NCBI GenBank assembly: GCA_963666805.2
Contig: CAXXWR010000003.1
Location: 62,001-126,000, forward strand
Length of the DNA: 64,000 nt
Direction of reading: 5' to 3'
Source: Fusibacter sp963666805
GTDB lineage: Bacteria; Bacillota; Clostridia; Peptostreptococcales; Acidaminobacteraceae
The position numbers and the translations under genes were made by a program. This document shows positions 61,386 through 64,000 of this stretch, piece after piece. Each line of letters begins with the position of its first letter. Position 1 is the stretch's first letter. Under the pieces are notes generated by a model, which was not told the origin of the DNA, did no database searches, and saw nothing but the letters and a program-made list of their open reading frames with translations.

Positions 61386-62225
61386 CTACTTAAGTCCTAA
61401 AATCGCACGTGCTTCTTCAGGTGTCGCTGGTTCTTTATTAAATTCTTTAATCACTCTTGCTGCTCTCGCAACAAAAGCTGCATTGCTCTCAGCAGGTTGA
61501 TTTTTAGAATAAAATACATTATCTTCCATTCCAACTCTAACATGTCCGCCCATAGCAATTGCTGCATAAAGAATAGGAAGATGTCCCTTGCCGATACCTA
61601 ATGCTGACCATGTAGAACCTTCAGGAATCAAATTTTTAAGATAGACTAAGTTGTCAACTGTTGCTGCTGTACCCCCTGCAGCCCCTAATACGAACTGATA
61701 ATGTTGCGGTCCTTCGAGTACACCTTTTTTCAAATAATACTCAGCATTATAAATCATACCTGCATCAAATATTTCAATTTCAGGTTTAACATGACATTCT
61801 TTCATTGTTTGTGCCAAATTTTCTAAAAATTGAGGATGATTAATAAACAGCGCATTATGCCCCCAATTCATTGAACCACAATCATAAGATGCCATTTCTG
61901 GTCCAATTTCTTTAAGATGCAATTGTCTGGTTTCATCTGTTGCGTTTAAATCGCCTGATGTTGTAAAATTGAGAATAATGTCACAGTCCTTTTTAGCTCT
62001 AATAAGGCGCGCTGTTTCTCTAAACTTCTCAACATCCATTGTTCCCTTGCCTTCATCATCTCTCATATGAAGATGAGCGATTGCAGCTCCTGCTTTCCAG
62101 CAATCATAAACATCTTCTGCAATTTCTGCAGGGGTAATTGGAATATTAGGGTTGTCTTTTTTACTTGGCCATGCCCCTGTTACCGCTACAGTGATTATTG
62201 TTTTGTTTTTAAGTGATTTATCCAT
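61386..62225 (-). CDS. kce: 3-keto-5-aminohexanoate cleavage enzyme family (BKACE)
   Basis: 279 residues. Zinc ligands in AAIAHLHMRDDEGKG and the conserved Glu/Asp site EIFDAGM; ends in the BKACE barrel segment VRVGMEDNVFY. The family condenses a beta-keto acid with acetyl-CoA to give acetoacetate and a new acyl-CoA; Kce of lysine fermentation is one case. Other lysine-pathway genes are absent, so substrate is open. First gene of a sigma-54 dependent operon. Confidence 0.85.
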   Translation of the reverse strand: MDKSLKNKTIITVAVTGAWPSKKDNPNIPITPAEIAEDVYDCWKAGAAIAHLHMRDDEGKGTMDVEKFRETARLIRAKKDCDIILNFTTSGDLNATDETRQLHLKEIGPEMASYDCGSMNWGHNALFINHPQFLENLAQTMKECHVKPEIEIFDAGMIYNAEYYLKKGVLEGPQHYQFVLGAAGGTAATVDNLVYLKNLIPEGSTWSALGIGKGHLPILYAAIAMGGHVRVGMEDNVFYSKNQPAESNAAFVARAARVIKEFNKEPATPEEARAILGLK

Positions 62226-62261
62226 TTCTCTCCTCCTTTATTTGAGTCGATAATATATAAT

Positions 62262-62277
62262 TGCAAATTGTATGCCA
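62262..62277 (-). promoter_or_regulatory. Sigma-54 (-24/-12) promoter of the kce operon
   Basis: On the minus strand TGGCATACAATTTGCA fits TGGCAYR-N4-TTGCW, with GG and GC exactly 12 nt apart. The start site would be near 62250, 25 nt before the kce ATG. Confidence 0.9.
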
Positions 62278-62352
62278 AATAGAGCATAAAAAAAGAATGT
62301 CCTCTACAACAGGCCATTCTCTCATTCATGTATGCGTCTATTCTTCATAAGG

Positions 62353-62409
62353 TATGAATTTTTTCATAGGTTATGACTTTTTTCATACACTCTTATGATT
62401 TTTTTCATA
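62353..62409. promoter_or_regulatory. Three upstream activator palindromes
   Basis: Three 16-nt copies of TATGA-N6-TCATA at 62353-62368, 62372-62387 and 62394-62409 (starts 19 and 22 bp apart), 75-150 nt upstream of the sigma-54 promoter. The third overlaps the stop codon of the activator gene. They are the likely binding sites of that activator. Confidence 0.8.
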
Positions 62410-63802
62410 ATCCTAGTCTCTGACGTTTTTTCACAATGGTTGACTGATCTAACTTCAAATGCTTCGCTGCATTTGTCGTTGTTTTATATTTATGAAGTGC
62501 TGATTTTAAAAGTTCTCTTTCAAACGCGTTGACAATTTCTTTATAAGACTTATCAAATCCAAGATAAACCTCTGTGGGTTCAATCGCTAGCATACTGCTC
62601 AAATGAATTCTCACTTCTTCTTGATCATGACATATAACAACAAGTCTTTCAATAATATTTTTGAGTTCTCTAATATTACCTGGCCATGCATACCGTTTTA
62701 AAATCGCCATTTCTTCATCTCTTATAATCAGCTGCTTTTTATACTGACTATTAAACTGCTTTAAAAATGCTTGCGTAAAGATTTCTAAATCTTCTTGCCT
62801 TTCTTGTAGGGGTAAGAGTTTAATCGGAATCACATTAAGTCTATAGTATAAATCTTCTCTAAACTTGCCTTGGCTAACCTCATTTTTAATATTCTTATTG
62901 GTGGCAGCAATAATACGCACATCTACAGGAATGGGTTTATAAGAGCCTATTCGCTTTACTTCTTTTTCTTGTAAAACTCTTAGCATTTTTGACTGTAAAT
63001 CAAGGGGCATATCGCCAATTTCATCTAGTAGGACAGTCCCCGTGTTAGCAATTTCAAACAGGCCCATTTTACCTTCCTTATTGGCACCTGTAAAACTTCC
63101 CTTTTCATAGCCAAAGAGTTCGCTTTCTAGCAGATTAGACGGTATGGCACTGCAATTAATCTTAATAAAGGGCTTGTCATATCGATTACTGCATCTAACA
63201 ATTTCATTTGCAACAACCTCTTTTCCTGTCCCCGTGGGGCCTGTAACAAAAACGCTGGCATCCGTCGGTGCAATTTGGTTAATCAACTGCTTGAGAGAAT
63301 CATAATAGCCCCCTTTTCCAATAAACGATTGTGAATCTCTTTGATTTTTACGAAAATGATCTAGCTCAATATCTTGTTTCTTACTGATTTCACTGTATAT
63401 TTGGAGTTTATCCTTCGTTTGATTCAGCTGTTCTACCATTAATTCTAGGTCTGTTAAAACACGGTTGTTAATGACCACTAATTTGACTTGACCTTCTTCA
63501 TCAAAAATAGGCTTTCCAGTAATCAACATTTTTTGATGATTAATCATGCTCTCACCAATTGAATCCACTCTCTTTTTTTCCTCGAGAACTTTTAAAGTAA
63601 CACCGTTTTTGTAGAACATGTACTTTTCGGATATTTCCTTGACTGGTTTGCCAATTACCATCTCGGGTGTTATTCCCGTCATCTCCGTATACGCCTTATT
63701 AATAAATAAGGTGATTCCGTCGCCATCTGATATATAGATACCATCATGCAAATGATTCGCTATTTCTTCAAAGTCTAATGTCTTTTGCGATTTAAAATTC
63801 AT
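62405..63802 (-). CDS. PAS-containing sigma-54-dependent activator
   Basis: 465 residues. N-terminal PAS (~10-115: HDGIYISDGDGITLFINKAY), coiled linker, AAA+ domain with Walker A GPTGTGKE, sigma-54 contact loop GSFTGA (GAFTGA variant) and Walker B LLDEIGDMP, then a TyrR-type HTH at the end (NAAKHLKLDQSTIVKKRQRL). Likely activates the adjacent kce operon in response to a small ligand bound by PAS. Confidence 0.93.
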   Translation of the reverse strand: MNFKSQKTLDFEEIANHLHDGIYISDGDGITLFINKAYTEMTGITPEMVIGKPVKEISEKYMFYKNGVTLKVLEEKKRVDSIGESMINHQKMLITGKPIFDEEGQVKLVVINNRVLTDLELMVEQLNQTKDKLQIYSEISKKQDIELDHFRKNQRDSQSFIGKGGYYDSLKQLINQIAPTDASVFVTGPTGTGKEVVANEIVRCSNRYDKPFIKINCSAIPSNLLESELFGYEKGSFTGANKEGKMGLFEIANTGTVLLDEIGDMPLDLQSKMLRVLQEKEVKRIGSYKPIPVDVRIIAATNKNIKNEVSQGKFREDLYYRLNVIPIKLLPLQERQEDLEIFTQAFLKQFNSQYKKQLIIRDEEMAILKRYAWPGNIRELKNIIERLVVICHDQEEVRIHLSSMLAIEPTEVYLGFDKSYKEIVNAFERELLKSALHKYKTTTNAAKHLKLDQSTIVKKRQRLGL

Positions 63803-63819
63803 TCCATTCTCCCTATTCT

Positions 63820-64000
63820 CTATAAATATTCATGAACATAACTCGATAAAACATTAATAATCATGGACATCAATAAGTAATCTTGCTCCGACTCACTGCC
63901 ATCAAAATGAAAAGAATAATCAGCTTCTTCTAATAACAAATGCCTCTGACAATTAGAAATCACCACTAAAGATCCCATTCTGTCTCTTAAACTTTTGATA
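63820..64000 (-). CDS. Unknown protein, C-terminal fragment at window edge
   Basis: The frame is open to the right edge and ends with TAG at 63820-63822. The visible 59 residues include LRDRMGSLVVISNCQRHLLL and an acidic stretch FHFDGSESEQD. Upstream of the activator gene; no family recognised. Start lies outside the window. Confidence 0.5.
   Translation of the reverse strand, partial: IKSLRDRMGSLVVISNCQRHLLLEEADYSFHFDGSESEQDYLLMSMIINVLSSYVHEYL

Overview
The window is AT-rich DNA from an anaerobic, low-GC Gram-positive bacterium, most likely a member of the Clostridia (a Lachnospirales/Vallitaleaceae-like lineage is a guess). This rests on strong GGAGG ribosome sites, oxygen-independent NrdDG, an NfnAB-type electron-bifurcating transhydrogenase, FeoAB, an amino-acid/short-chain-acid catabolic operon with Kce, several ferredoxin-like enzymes, and many intrinsic terminators ending in T runs. 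No rRNA, tRNA or clear prophage was recognised.

Layout. 1-14.3 kb: a truncated secreted-type protein with an internal stop, a pirin, a TetM-like GTPase fused to a Rae1/YacP NYN nuclease, nfnAB, a LytTR/histidine kinase/AraC regulatory cluster, and nrdDG. 14.4-20.0 kb: an accessory segment bounded by related palindromic repeats. It holds two small housekeeping genes (DUF1653, YwbE) and a compact class 2 type VI CRISPR locus: one 1210-residue protein with two HEPN RxxxxH motifs (Cas13-like), a structured 198-nt leader region, and a short array of 30-nt repeats with 34-38-nt spacers. There is no cas1, cas2 or WYL accessory gene. The effector does not fit textbook subtypes well: motif details and repeat start recall Cas13d, but the protein is about 250 residues larger and carries a long tail after HEPN2. 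This is the strongest candidate for an undescribed system here.

20-40 kb: MscS channel, lipoprotein, PadR with a HAAS partner, EFR1-type ferredoxin/flavodoxin, a livJHMGF branched-chain amino-acid ABC operon, flavodoxin, B3/B4 protein, a decayed ECF sigma/ABC permease locus, an RsbU/RsbV/RsbW-like partner-switching module behind a large Na+/H+ antiporter, HD hydrolase, TIM-barrel isomerase, J-domain protein and a NifX-like protein.

40-64 kb: a guanine-class riboswitch with apparent ON logic before a COG2509 flavoprotein; an alpha-glucosidase/GPH symporter pair behind a glycosyltransferase/TetR pair; an aldo-keto reductase; dtxR-feoA-feoB with its small Cys-rich partner; an esterase-like lipoprotein; a GGDEF protein; a dioxygenase; a Fur-box-controlled S4 paralogue; SDR; folate genes; and finally a kce-hbd-atoE operon with a sigma-54 promoter, three upstream activator-type palindromes and its own sigma-54 activator gene immediately upstream.
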